The notes: generated by a model from the letters alone, not told the origin. A stretch of 38,671 bases of DNA from Fimenecus sp051881455 (GCA_051881455.1 JBJEPX010000060.1:1-38671); one strand, 5' to 3'. Positions 1 through 8,620 are shown, counted from the first letter of the stretch. Program-made: numbers and translations.

Positions 1-2273
1 CCCTTAAAGACGAGGATTTGGAGTGCAGACGGGTGCTCCTGTCCTGCAATGCCCTTGATACTCTGTGCGAGGTCTATATAAACGGCACTCTGGCGGGAAA
101 AGGCGAAAATGCCTTTATAAAATATGAGTTTGATATTAAGCCTTTTGTAAATGAGGGCGCAAACACGGTTAAAATCATTTTTATGCCGCCGGTAGAGTAT
201 GCCGAGAGGCTTCAAAATGAAAAACCCCTTCCCAAAAACTGTAACGGTACAGACGGTATTGCCTATATTCGCAAGCCTGCCTGCCATTTCGGCTGGGACT
301 GGGGCCCCTCAATACCCCTTTCGGGAATAACAGACGATATTTCCGTTTTGTGCTTTGATAACCGACTGGAAGATTTGCAGATAAAGCAAATCCATAAAGA
401 CGGCAAGGTAACTCTCAAAATAAATCCCGTTGTTGACGGAACAGGGGAGGCGGAGGGAAAAGTAATCTGCCCTTACGGCGCTGAAATCCCCTTTAAAGGT
501 GAAAGCGAAATTGTGATAGATAATCCCGAACTTTGGTGGACTCGTGAACTTTCGGGCAAAGAGCGTCAGCCTCTTTATACCGTAACTGCGGAGCTTGACG
601 GTTCAAGTATCACAAAAAAGACAGGACTTCGTACAATCCGTCTTGACCGTGACGCTGATGAATTCGGCGGTAATTTCTGTTTTTATCTTAACGGTGTGCC
701 CATATTTGCAAAGGGCGCAAACTGGATTATTCCCGATTCTTTAATCGGCAGATGCACAAACGAAACGATTGACTATTACATAGACAGCGCCTTGCAGGCA
801 AATTTCAATATGATAAGAATTTGGGGCGGCGCATATTACGCAAGCGATTATTTCCTCGAAAAATGTGACGAGTGCGGCTTGCTCATCTGGCAGGACTTTA
901 TGTTTGCCTGCCTTATGTATCCCTTTTATGAGGACGATTTCCGCGAAAATGTAATGGCTGAAATTAAGTATAATGTGGAGCGAATGAAGCATCACCCCGC
1001 TATTGCGCTATGGGGCGGCAATAACGAGATTGAAACAATGTTCTCATATATGCCCGCAAATCTTAAAATCGTTCAGTGGTATAAAAAGTTCTTTTATGAG
1101 ATTTTAAAAGATTATGTAACGGAAATTGACGGCGATACTCCCTATATACCCACTTCACCCATCGGCGAGGATTTCCGAAAGGGCGTAACAGGGGATGCTT
1201 GGGGCGATACCCATATGTGGAATGTGTGGCACGGTCAAAAGCCCCTTAATTATTACCGCACCCGTATGACACGCTTTTGCAGTGAATTCGGGCTTGAATC
1301 TCTGCCCTCCGCCGACGCTGTTCGCACCTTTGCCGAGGAAAAGGATATGGGACTTACCACCGAGGTTTTCAATTCCCATCAAAAGTGCCGCAACGGCAAC
1401 CGCAAAATGCTTTTTTATCTTCTTGAAAAGTTTTACGAGGCAGAGCACTTTGAAGATATGGTCTATATGACAGGGCTTATCCAAAAAGAATGTATTGCCG
1501 ACGCCACCGAGCATTGGCGCAGAAACAGAGGCCGTTGCAACGGTTCACTTTTTTGGCAATATAACGATTGCTGGCAGGCTCCCTCTTGGTCAAGCGTTGA
1601 CTATACGGGAAAATGGAAACCCTTGCAGTACCACGCAAGACATTTCTTTGAGCCTTTGTGCGTATCTGTTGAGGAAACTAAAAAAGACTTTAAAATCTAT
1701 TGTATAAATGATTTAAACGCAGAACAGCAAGTAACCGTTTCTTATACTCTTGGGTCCCTTGACGGTAAGGTAATAAAGGAAAATACGCTTGAAACAGCAT
1801 TAAAGCCGCTTTCAAGCGCAGTAGTTGCAGATGAAAAGATAAGCGGAAACAAAAAGAATATGTTTTTATCCGTTAAGATGATGAGAGATGGCAAGGTAAT
1901 ATCACAGCGCACAAAAATCTTTGTTCCCGACCGTGATTTGATGCTTAAAAGCGGTACAATAAAGAAAACCGTGTCTTATAAGGATGGAGAATTAACGGTA
2001 AAACTTATTTCTCCCGTATTCTGCCGCAGTGTAATGGTGGATATAAAGGATTTCCCAACGCCGTTTTCCGATAACTACTTTGACCTTTTGCCCAACGAGG
2101 AAAAGACAGTAACTGTTAAAACCGATAAAGAGTACAAAGCCGAAGATGTAACGGTAAAATCACTTGCTGATATCCCCGTTAAAAAATCAAAGTTTAAAGC
2201 ACAGCTTTACCGCATAAAGTTCGCCTTGGAACCCCAAAATATTGCCAACTGGTTCTACTACTCAACTAACTGA
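1..2273 (+). CDS. Beta-mannosidase, glycoside hydrolase family 2 (5' end outside window)
   Basis: The product is expected to remove terminal beta-linked mannose from manno-oligosaccharides inside the cell. The frame is open from base 3, so the N-terminus lies outside the window; the TTG at 18 is not a believable start because homology-like sequence (LKDEDLE) precedes it. Residues below are counted from base 18. The GH2 jelly-roll (VYINGTLAGKGENAF) is followed by the beta-mannosidase signature HFGWDWGP near residue 91. The acid/base is in WGGNNE (E337) and the nucleophile in SEFG (E423). A beta-sandwich C-terminal region follows. No signal peptide can be judged. A strong terminator follows the stop codon, so this is the last gene of its unit. 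Family assignment is confident; substrate specificity is inferred from the motif pattern. Confidence 0.9.
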   Translation, partial: LKDEDLECRRVLLSCNALDTLCEVYINGTLAGKGENAFIKYEFDIKPFVNEGANTVKIIFMPPVEYAERLQNEKPLPKNCNGTDGIAYIRKPACHFGWDWGPSIPLSGITDDISVLCFDNRLEDLQIKQIHKDGKVTLKINPVVDGTGEAEGKVICPYGAEIPFKGESEIVIDNPELWWTRELSGKERQPLYTVTAELDGSSITKKTGLRTIRLDRDADEFGGNFCFYLNGVPIFAKGANWIIPDSLIGRCTNETIDYYIDSALQANFNMIRIWGGAYYASDYFLEKCDECGLLIWQDFMFACLMYPFYEDDFRENVMAEIKYNVERMKHHPAIALWGGNNEIETMFSYMPANLKIVQWYKKFFYEILKDYVTEIDGDTPYIPTSPIGEDFRKGVTGDAWGDTHMWNVWHGQKPLNYYRTRMTRFCSEFGLESLPSADAVRTFAEEKDMGLTTEVFNSHQKCRNGNRKMLFYLLEKFYEAEHFEDMVYMTGLIQKECIADATEHWRRNRGRCNGSLFWQYNDCWQAPSWSSVDYTGKWKPLQYHARHFFEPLCVSVEETKKDFKIYCINDLNAEQQVTVSYTLGSLDGKVIKENTLETALKPLSSAVVADEKISGNKKNMFLSVKMMRDGKVISQRTKIFVPDRDLMLKSGTIKKTVSYKDGELTVKLISPVFCRSVMVDIKDFPTPFSDNYFDLLPNEEKTVTVKTDKEYKAEDVTVKSLADIPVKKSKFKAQLYRIKFALEPQNIANWFYYSTN

Positions 2274-2290
2274 GCCTGTGCTTAAAATTT

Positions 2291-2322
2291 AAAAAGTCCG
2301 GTATTTACCGGACTTTTTAAAT
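2291..2322 (+). terminator. Rho-independent terminator after beta-mannosidase
   Basis: A perfect 13-bp inverted repeat (AAAAAGTCCGGTA, 2-nt loop, TACCGGACTTTTT) is followed by more T and A. It begins 18 bases after the stop codon and could work in both directions. Confidence 0.93.
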
Positions 2323-2364
2323 TTTACCTGTTTTCTGTAAGCATACTATTTATTTGTGTTATTG

Positions 2365-2393
2365 TTGACATTTCATACAAAAAATGTTAACAT
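2365..2393 (+). promoter_or_regulatory. Promoter of the exported-protein cassette
   Basis: A perfect -35 box TTGACA (2365-2370) is followed after 17 bases by TAACAT (2388-2393, 4 of 6 matches to TATAAT). It lies in very AT-rich DNA 55 bases before the start codon at 2448. Confidence 0.6.
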
Positions 2394-2447
2394 ATTTATG
2401 AAAATATGTTAAATATTTCAATTTTTTTTAAATAGGAGAGATGCAAC

Positions 2448-3177
2448 ATGAAAAAAAGTAATATCAGCACTGCTTGCGTTGGTGATTATAAGTGGCTTTA
2501 CATTTAACACCTTTGCAGTAAAACCAAGGGAATGTTTGAAAGCAAGTTATAGTTTTAATTTTGAAAATGGAACTACAATTTCATATTATTTGGATGAGGA
2601 CGGCTTACCTTATCAAATTGTTGAAAATGAAAAAATTCCTTTGGCATTACCGTTAGAACATTTGGAAGTAAAAGACGAATCAAAAATTAGTGCTTTAAAT
2701 GCAGAAAAAAATTCTTTTATTGCTTATCAAAATAGCGAAGAACAACTGTTGCCTTTGTCAACTCCGTCTGTTGGATTTGATCTGTCAGATTGTGCAAACG
2801 ATGAAAATTCAAGAAAATATACTGCTTCAATTTCAAATATTGATACATCATATTTTCATACACCAACTTTTAAATATAATACACATCATAATGCACTATG
2901 TATAAAATCCAAAAGTCATTCTCCGTTTTGGGCGACATCTAAGAATTTAAATTTATCTTATTATTACTATTACGAAACAACTGATAAGTGGTATTTGTAT
3001 AATTTTATAAATAAGGATTGCGGAACACTTGGCGGTTTTAAGATCGGTCATTTTCCAAGTTTATTTAAGTATGGGCGCATTGATATAAGAGCATACAGCG
3101 ATATGAAATCGTGTGATATAGAAATTTGGACAACGCCTTACGCAAGTGTTACATCAAATATTCCTATACCGCAATAA
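2448..3177 (+). CDS. Putative exported protein of unknown function, start-proximal frameshift
   Basis: I do not recognise the family. A ribosome binding site (GGAGAG, 2434-2439) precedes ATG at 2448, but that frame ends after 19 codons (MKKSNISTACVGDYKWLYI). The long open frame instead reads KKVISALLALVII..., an excellent signal peptide, starting one base out of register immediately after the ATG. Removing one A from the A7 run at 2451-2457 gives one continuous 242-residue protein starting MKKVISALLALVIISGF, with likely cleavage near FNTFA-VK. The mature part is rich in Ser, Tyr, Asn and Asp with no recognised catalytic motif. Base composition is clearly more AT-rich than the next two genes. 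The gene is either a sequencing error, a slippage-controlled gene or a recent pseudogene; the remaining frame is fully open to TAA at 3175-3177, which argues against long decay. Confidence 0.6.
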
Positions 3178-3188
3178 GGGGGTAAACT

Positions 3189-3659
3189 ATGGAAAAGAAG
3201 ACTAAAATTATTTTATGGAGCGTTTACGGCGTTGTGCAGGCGGCGCTTTTGGCGGCGCTTATTCTGCTGATTATCGGCCTGCTTCCGTCAAAATGGACAT
3301 TTATGGAAAACATTTCAATAAGTCAGGTTAATCCGGAAACAGGTACTATGAAGGCCGCAACCGTTAAGTATTTTGCGCCGAATAACGGCGAGGCGCATGA
3401 CGGAAACTCTATGAAAAGCACGGATAAATCAATAAATGAATATGTGATAACCGGGGAACTTATCGAGGCGTCGTCGGATTATATCAGCGAGCACGGCTAC
3501 GATACAAAAATTGAGATTACAAAGCTTTCGGTCTCGCACAATGATTTGTGCTATGCGATTTCGGGCGCTGAAAACGGTGATGTCTGGGAGGTCTGGGTTT
3601 CCGCTCCGAAAGGCGGAACTCCGTATGTAACCGTGTATAAGGGAGGAGAGCAAAAATGA
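3189..3659 (+). CDS. Small membrane-anchored protein of unknown function
   Basis: This is a 156-residue protein with a short basic N-terminus, one long hydrophobic segment (residues 7-32, ending IIGLLPSKW) and a soluble, probably extracytoplasmic domain of about 120 residues ending in GDVWEVWVSAPKGGTPYVTV. I see no known motif. It starts 11 bases after the previous stop codon, with GGGGG upstream of the ATG, and its TGA overlaps the ATG of the next gene (ATGA), so the two are translationally coupled. The three genes at 2448-4096 form one unit of exported or anchored proteins. More GC-rich than the gene before it. Confidence 0.75.
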   Translation: MEKKTKIILWSVYGVVQAALLAALILLIIGLLPSKWTFMENISISQVNPETGTMKAATVKYFAPNNGEAHDGNSMKSTDKSINEYVITGELIEASSDYISEHGYDTKIEITKLSVSHNDLCYAISGAENGDVWEVWVSAPKGGTPYVTVYKGGEQK

Positions 3660-4096
3660 AAAAAGTAATTGCCCTGTCTTCTTTTGTCGCTGTTCAGGTT
3701 ATTGTTATCGCCGCTTTGCTCATAGCCTATTCAACCTCCGCTTTCGGTGTGGTTAAATGGGACAGAAGCAATAACCGGTTGGTTGCGCTCAGCGTTAAAG
3801 GCGCGGATGAAAACAGCGTTGCCGAGTTAAATGCGGAACTGAAAAAAATCAGCGACCAATATGACAACTTTAATGAAGACGGCATGGTAACCAAGAATTA
3901 TTATATAAATTCCAATACGCAGAATGTTTCTGTTGTGGAAATCGTTTTAGAGCCTTATGAAATTCCGACAGTGGAAAGACCTTACAATGATTTGTTAGGT
4001 GAGGCGCGCTTCCGCGTTACGGTTTTTGCCCATGACGGTGAAATTAAAACAAATGTAGAGGAGATTTCAAACACCGTTAAATTACCGGAAGAATAA
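3656..4096 (+). CDS. Small exported or anchored protein of unknown function
   Basis: This is a 146-residue protein with an N-terminal hydrophobic segment (MKKVIALSSF to about residue 27) that can be a signal peptide or an uncleaved anchor, followed by a domain of about 115 residues rich in Glu, Asn and Val. There is no recognised motif and there are no cysteines in the mature part. Its ATG overlaps the upstream TGA by 4 bases and a GGGAGGAG ribosome binding site lies inside the end of the upstream gene. It is the last gene of the cassette and faces mtaB, with a shared terminator between them. Confidence 0.75.
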   Translation: MKKVIALSSFVAVQVIVIAALLIAYSTSAFGVVKWDRSNNRLVALSVKGADENSVAELNAELKKISDQYDNFNEDGMVTKNYYINSNTQNVSVVEIVLEPYEIPTVERPYNDLLGEARFRVTVFAHDGEIKTNVEEISNTVKLPEE

Positions 4097-4100
4097 ATGA

Positions 4101-4128
4101 AAAAAGGAGGCATAAAGCCTCCCTTTTT
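4101..4128. terminator. Bidirectional terminator between convergent genes
   Basis: GGAGGC (4106-4111) pairs with GCCTCC (4117-4122) across a 5-base loop. Flanking A5 and T5 runs serve both the plus-strand cassette and minus-strand mtaB, whose stop codon overlaps the T run. Confidence 0.85.
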
Positions 4129-5413
4129 ATATCGGTTTTCCAATGCAAAACTCTTTGCCGCAGTCTGTTATAAGAATATCCGCTATGCTTCCGACAGACA
4201 CTTCGCCCGTTATTTTTACGGGCGTATAATTTTCTGTGTAGCCGAACATCTCACCGTCTTTTTGTTTGCCCTCAATAAGCACGGAAACGGTTTTTCCTAT
4301 CTGCTTTTTCATAAATTCCGTCCTTATTTTGTCCGCAGCTTTTGAAAGCTCGGCAACACGGTGCGCCTTTACGCTTTTTTCAATCTGCCCCTCCATTTTG
4401 TCCGCAACCGTACCGCTTCTCCGCGAATAGGGGAAGATATGTATTTTCTCAAAGCCTATTCTTTCGGCAAATCTTACCGTATCGTCAAAGTCTTCGTCTG
4501 TTTCCTGCGGAAATCCCACCATAATATCCGTGGTCAGGGTGCAGTCTTTAAAGCTTTTGCGAAGTTTTTCGCAAAGTTCGGCATATTCCTCTGCGGTGTA
4601 GTGCCTGTTCATTTTCTTCAATGTCTTATTGCAGCCGCTTTGCAGTGAAATATGGAATTGTGGACACAGCTTTTCACATTTCACAAGCTTTTTAAGAAGC
4701 TCGTCTGTAATGTGGTCGGGTTCAAGGGAGCCTAACCGTATTCTTTCGATTTTTTCGTTTTCAGCCGCCGTATATACTGCATCAGCTAAATCCAAATCGC
4801 CGCCCTTGCCGTATGCTGAAAGATTTATTCCCACAAGCACAATCTCACGGTATCCGTTTTCCGCCAGTGCCGCTACCTCTTTCTTTATGTCATCAATGGG
4901 CTTGGAGCGAACTCTGCCTCTCGCTTTGGGAATAATACAGTATGAGCAAAAACGGTCACATCCGTCCTCAATTTTTAAGGTTGCTCTTGTCCGTTCCTCA
5001 AAATCGGTTATTCCCGATGACATAAGCTTTTCTCCGCTTTTGTGGCAATCAAGGTGCAATACTCTGCAATCGGCGGTAAAATATTCGTTTAAAGACTCAA
5101 CAAGCTTTGAGTTGTTTCTGTTTCCCAAAACTATATCTGCCTCTGTAAGCCTTTTTGCCATTTCGGGAAAGGATTGGGGCATACAGCCTGTGAGCACAAC
5201 CGTGCTTTCGGGATATTTGTTTTTATAATGACGCACACACTGCCTTGTTTTGCGGTCGCTCTCGCTTGTAACGGTGCAGGAGTTTATAACGAAAATATTA
5301 GCGTTCTGCTCATTTTCCGTAATCTCATAACCGCTCTTTTTAAGCATTTCACGCATTTCCTGCGTTTCATACTGATTAACCTTACAGCCCAGTGTATGGA
5401 AAAAGACCTTCAT
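4127..5413 (-). CDS. mtaB: tRNA (t6A37) methylthiotransferase MtaB
   Basis: The enzyme converts t6A37 to ms2t6A in ANN-decoding tRNAs, using two iron-sulfur clusters and SAM. The 428-residue length is normal. The N-terminal methylthiotransferase domain has the three cluster cysteines C10 (TLGCKVNQYE), C46 (NSCTVT) and C77 (TGCMPQ). The radical SAM motif CxxxCxxC is at C152, C156 and C159 (GCDRFCSYCIIPKARGR), and a TRAM-like RNA-binding domain covers roughly residues 371-424. The signature (KVNQYET, CTVTSESDRKTRQ) fits MtaB rather than MiaB or RimO. The start is supported by GAGGTG a few bases upstream. It is transcribed alone and divergent from the carboxypeptidase gene. Confidence 0.95.
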   Translation of the reverse strand: MKVFFHTLGCKVNQYETQEMREMLKKSGYEITENEQNANIFVINSCTVTSESDRKTRQCVRHYKNKYPESTVVLTGCMPQSFPEMAKRLTEADIVLGNRNNSKLVESLNEYFTADCRVLHLDCHKSGEKLMSSGITDFEERTRATLKIEDGCDRFCSYCIIPKARGRVRSKPIDDIKKEVAALAENGYREIVLVGINLSAYGKGGDLDLADAVYTAAENEKIERIRLGSLEPDHITDELLKKLVKCEKLCPQFHISLQSGCNKTLKKMNRHYTAEEYAELCEKLRKSFKDCTLTTDIMVGFPQETDEDFDDTVRFAERIGFEKIHIFPYSRRSGTVADKMEGQIEKSVKAHRVAELSKAADKIRTEFMKKQIGKTVSVLIEGKQKDGEMFGYTENYTPVKITGEVSVGSIADILITDCGKEFCIGKPI

Positions 5414-5434
5414 AATTTCACCTCAATAGAAATA

Positions 5435-5440
5435 ATTGTA
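5435..5440 (-). promoter_or_regulatory. Possible -10 box of mtaB
   Basis: On the minus strand the sequence reads TACAAT (5 of 6 matches to TATAAT) about 20 bases before the mtaB start codon. No good -35 box is seen at the right distance, so this is tentative. Confidence 0.35.
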
Positions 5441-5461
5441 ACACACTTTTTATTTTTTTCA

Positions 5462-5467
5462 TATAAT
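5462..5467 (+). promoter_or_regulatory. Possible -10 box of the carboxypeptidase gene
   Basis: A perfect TATAAT sits about 40 bases before the start codon at 5508. The nearest -35-like hexamer (TTGTAA at 5436) is 20 bases away, which is longer than ideal. Confidence 0.45.
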
Positions 5468-5507
5468 AATTTGTCCTTTTCATAATATTTCTACGGGAGG
5501 GATAGAT

Positions 5508-6662
5508 ATGAAGAAAATAATATCCGTTTTATTGTGCGTTTTAATGATAATACCGATTTCGTTAACGGCCTTTGCCGAGGAAGAAAACACATCTGCGTTG
5601 ACTCTTACGGCAAAATCGGCAATTCTTATGGAGATTTCAAGCGGCAAGGTGCTCTTTTCAAAAAATCCCGATGAAAAACTGCCTCCCGCTTCAATTACAA
5701 AAATCATGACGCTTTTGCTTGTAATGGAAGCATTGGACGACGGCAGAATTACACTTGAAGATACGGTGGCGGCAAGTAAAAATGCCTCGTCAAAGGGTGG
5801 TTCGCAGATTTGGCTTAAAGAGGGAGAGCAAATGACCGTTCATGAGCTTATAAAAGCCACAGCGGTTGCAAGTGCCAACGATGCTTGCACAGCTTTGGGC
5901 GAGCATATTGCAGGGGACGAGGAGTCGTTCGTGGTAATGATGAACGAAAGAGCAAAGGAACTTGGTATGATGGATACCTGCTTTGAAAACTGCTCCGGTC
6001 TTGACGATACTACAACAAATCATTATTCAACTGCCCGTGATATCGGGTTAATGAGTTGTGAATTGATGAGGCATGAAAAAATCAAAGAATATACAACTAT
6101 TTGGATGGATAGCCTCAGAAACGGTGAAACGGAGCTTGTAAATACAAACCGCCTTGTACGCTTTTATGAGGGTACAACGGGACTTAAAACAGGAACAACC
6201 TCTAAGGCTGGCTATTGCGTCAGCGCAACCGCCGAGCGCAACGGAATGGAGCTTGCGGCGGTGGTGCTTGGCAGCGATAACAGCACCGACCGCTTTGAGG
6301 ACGCAAAAAAAATGCTTAACTGGGGCTTTGCCAATTACTCCGTTTATCAGCCTACGGTTGATGCTTCACTGATTACAGGCGTAAGCGTGCTGTACGGCAA
6401 GCAAAATACAATCGCTCCCATAGTGGGGGAAATCAACCCCATACTTATAAAAAAAGGCGCGGAGGACAAAATTACACAAAGAGTTGACCTTTGCGTCGAT
6501 GTTGAAGCCCCCGTTGAAAAAGGTCAAAAGCTCGGCACTGTTTATTTTGAAAGCGACGGCGAAATTTTGGCAGAATGTCCCATAATCAGCGAAAATTTCG
6601 TGGGCAGAAAAAGCTTAATGTTTGTTTTTATGCTTTTGTGGTCCACTTTTGCAAAAAAATAA
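5508..6662 (+). CDS. D-alanyl-D-alanine carboxypeptidase (DacF/PBP5-like, peptidase S11)
   Basis: This secreted penicillin-binding protein trims the terminal D-Ala from peptidoglycan pentapeptides. A signal peptide covers residues 1-23 (cleavage near TAFA-EE). The active-site motifs are S62-I-T-K65, S122-A-N124 and K227-T-G229, all in normal order and spacing. The C-terminal region (about residues 285-365) is the beta-rich PBP5 domain, and the last residues (SLMFVFMLLWSTFAKK) form the hydrophobic or amphipathic tail used for membrane attachment. The ribosome binding site is GGGAGG. DacF is linked to sporulation in Bacillus, but motif content alone does not separate DacF from DacA or DacB. Confidence 0.93.
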   Translation: MKKIISVLLCVLMIIPISLTAFAEEENTSALTLTAKSAILMEISSGKVLFSKNPDEKLPPASITKIMTLLLVMEALDDGRITLEDTVAASKNASSKGGSQIWLKEGEQMTVHELIKATAVASANDACTALGEHIAGDEESFVVMMNERAKELGMMDTCFENCSGLDDTTTNHYSTARDIGLMSCELMRHEKIKEYTTIWMDSLRNGETELVNTNRLVRFYEGTTGLKTGTTSKAGYCVSATAERNGMELAAVVLGSDNSTDRFEDAKKMLNWGFANYSVYQPTVDASLITGVSVLYGKQNTIAPIVGEINPILIKKGAEDKITQRVDLCVDVEAPVEKGQKLGTVYFESDGEILAECPIISENFVGRKSLMFVFMLLWSTFAKK

Positions 6663-6672
6663 TAAATTTCTA

Positions 6673-6701
6673 TTGAAAAAAGTCCGCTTTTAGGGTAAAA
6701 T
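6673..6701 (+). promoter_or_regulatory. Promoter of pgi
   Basis: TTGAAA (6673-6678), 17 bases, TAAAAT (6696-6701): both boxes match 5 of 6 with ideal spacing. The promoter lies 38 bases before the start codon. Confidence 0.75.
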
Positions 6702-6738
6702 AATATAAAACCAATGGCAAAGCGAGGACTAATTTAAA

Positions 6739-8076
6739 ATGGCTTTAAAGCTTAACGACAAATATGTCAAAAATTTTGTAAGTGAAGAAGAACTTAAAAG
6801 TATGGCGTCCGCAGTTGAAGCGGCTCACAATAAGATAGTTAATAAGAACGGCGAAGGCTCCGACTTTTTAGGTTGGGTTGATTTACCCGTTAATTATGAT
6901 AAAGAGGAATTTGAAAGAATTAAAAAAGCGGCGGCAAAAATCAAGAGTGATTCAAAAGCCCTTGTTGTAATCGGCATCGGCGGTTCATATCTGGGCGCAA
7001 GAGCCGCGATTGAATTTGTAAAGTCACAGAATTATAACCTTGTTAATAAGAATACACCCAATATTTATTTCAGCGGTAACAGCATCAGCGGCAACGCTCT
7101 TTCAGAGCTTGTTGAGCTTGTAAAGGATGTTGATTTTTCTGTTAATGTTATTTCAAAATCCGGCACAACAACCGAGCCCGCAATCGCTTTCCGCATTTTC
7201 CGCGAGCTTCTTATTGAAAAGTACGGCGAAGAGGAAGCATCAAAGAGAATTTATGTTACAACCGATAAAGAGAAGGGTACTTTAAAGGAGTTCTCCGATA
7301 AAGCAGGCTATGAAACCTTTGTTGTTCCCGATGATGTGGGCGGCAGATATTCTGTTTTAACAGCGGTAGGTCTTCTTCCCATTGCCGTTGCAGGCATTGA
7401 TATTGATAAGATGATGCAGGGTGCGGCTGACGCAAGAGAGGCTTATTCTGTTTGCGATATGGAAAAGAACGATTGCTATAAATATGCCGCTCTTCGCAAT
7501 ATTCTTCATAAAAAGGGCAAGGCTGTTGAGCTTATGGTAGCTTATGAGCCCGATTTCACAATGATGAACGAGTGGTTTAAGCAGCTTTTCGGCGAGAGCG
7601 AGGGTAAGGACGGCAAGGGTATTTTCCCCGCAAGCGTTATCTGCTCAACCGACCTTCATTCAATGGGCCAGTATATTCAGGACGGCGTCAGAATGTTGTT
7701 TGAAACCTCTGTTGTTTTCACAAAGCCCAAAAGACAGGTTCAGATTAAAGAGGACAGCGTTAATGCCGACGGACTTAACTTCCTCGCAGGCAAAACAATG
7801 GATTTTGTAAACCGCAAGGCATATGAGGGTACAATTTTAGCCCATGTGGACGGCGGCGTTCCCAACATCTGCATTGAGTGCCCCGAAATGAACGAATATG
7901 AGTTCGGCTATCTTGTATATTTCTTTGAAAAGGCGTGTGCTGTTTCAGGTTATATTTTGGGCGTCAATCCCTTTAATCAGCCCGGTGTTGAAAGCTATAA
8001 AAAGAATATGTTTGCGCTTCTCGGCAAGCCCGGATATGAAGCACAGCAGGCAGAGCTTTTGGCGAGATTGGGTTAA
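6739..8076 (+). CDS. pgi: Glucose-6-phosphate isomerase
   Basis: The enzyme interconverts glucose 6-phosphate and fructose 6-phosphate in glycolysis. At 445 residues it belongs to the short, Bacillus-type PGI group. The SIS fold is evident from IGIGGSYLGARAAIEF, the phosphate-binding ISKSGTTTEPAIAFR and the PGI signature GGRYSVLTAVGLLPIAVAG. The catalytic Glu lies in FGESEGKDGKGIFPAS and the conserved Lys near the C-terminus in NQPGVESYKKN. It has its own promoter upstream. No terminator is seen before the next gene, so the P-loop gene at 8128 may be co-transcribed. Confidence 0.97.
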   Translation: MALKLNDKYVKNFVSEEELKSMASAVEAAHNKIVNKNGEGSDFLGWVDLPVNYDKEEFERIKKAAAKIKSDSKALVVIGIGGSYLGARAAIEFVKSQNYNLVNKNTPNIYFSGNSISGNALSELVELVKDVDFSVNVISKSGTTTEPAIAFRIFRELLIEKYGEEEASKRIYVTTDKEKGTLKEFSDKAGYETFVVPDDVGGRYSVLTAVGLLPIAVAGIDIDKMMQGAADAREAYSVCDMEKNDCYKYAALRNILHKKGKAVELMVAYEPDFTMMNEWFKQLFGESEGKDGKGIFPASVICSTDLHSMGQYIQDGVRMLFETSVVFTKPKRQVQIKEDSVNADGLNFLAGKTMDFVNRKAYEGTILAHVDGGVPNICIECPEMNEYEFGYLVYFFEKACAVSGYILGVNPFNQPGVESYKKNMFALLGKPGYEAQQAELLARLG

Positions 8077-8127
8077 AAAGGAAATAACCGCTTTCAGCGG
8101 ATAATAAATACACAGGAGGAGATAATA

Positions 8128-8550
8128 ATGATATCTCTTATTATCGGACACAAAGGAACAGGAAAAACAAAGGTGCTTGTTGATTGCGTTAATGACGCAG
8201 TACACAGCTCAAGCGGCAATGTCGTATGTGTAGAAAAGGAAACAAAGCTTACATACGATGTAAATTATCGTGCAAGACTTGTGGCAACAGATACTTTTTC
8301 AGTTTCGGGATATGACGCATTTTACGGCTTTTTGAGCGGTATTTGCGCAGGGGATCACGATATTACTGATATTTTTGTTGATGCAACCTTTAGAATTGCG
8401 GCAAACAGAGATGGGGATGCTCTTGCGGCTTTCCTTAAAAAGGTTGATGACCTTTCAAAAATTTCAGATACAAAGTTTACATTCACAATTTCCACCGATT
8501 TGGAGAATCTTCCCGAGTCAATGTTTGAATATTGCGAAAAGCTTAACTGA
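8128..8550 (+). CDS. Small P-loop NTPase-like protein of unknown function
   Basis: This is a 140-residue cytoplasmic protein with a clear Walker A motif GHKGTGKT (residues 7-14) and a possible Walker B strand (ITDIFVDAT). It is too short for a complete AAA or RecA ATPase and has no recognised second domain. Comparable small P-loop proteins are conserved in Clostridia and are often auto-named after PilT, without good evidence. A strong AGGAGG ribosome binding site precedes the ATG. A weak hairpin (CCGCtttcaGCGG, about 8089) lies in the 51-base gap after pgi. Function is unknown; nucleotide binding is inferred. Confidence 0.8.
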   Translation: MISLIIGHKGTGKTKVLVDCVNDAVHSSSGNVVCVEKETKLTYDVNYRARLVATDTFSVSGYDAFYGFLSGICAGDHDITDIFVDATFRIAANRDGDALAAFLKKVDDLSKISDTKFTFTISTDLENLPESMFEYCEKLN

Positions 8551-8561
8551 GTAATTCTAAC

Positions 8562-8588
8562 GGGTTAGGATTATTACCGTTACACTAA
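8562..8588 (+). repeat. Dispersed palindromic repeat, copy 1
   Basis: Shares the 13-base core GGATTATTACCGT (8568-8580) with copies at 14437-14465 and 36798-36823. It starts 12 bases after the stop codon of the P-loop gene and runs directly into a terminator hairpin. Its flanks (GGGTTA, TACACTAA) are the most diverged of the three copies. Confidence 0.75.
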
Positions 8589-8620
8589 TCGGCTGCTGCC
8601 GAAGGGCGGCGGCCGATTTT
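8587..8620 (+). terminator. Rho-independent terminator after the P-loop gene
   Basis: A 14-pair stem (arms 8587-8600 and 8605-8618, including two G-T wobbles) closes on a GAAG loop and ends in TTTT. Confidence 0.85.

Noticed and set aside
4629..5228. Plus-strand open frame of 199 codons within mtaB
   Set aside because: mtaB on the other strand has all catalytic motifs; this frame has no family features or ribosome binding site.
8089..8101. Terminator after pgi (CCGCtttcaGCGG)
   Set aside because: The stem has only four pairs and no T run; co-transcription with the P-loop gene is more likely.
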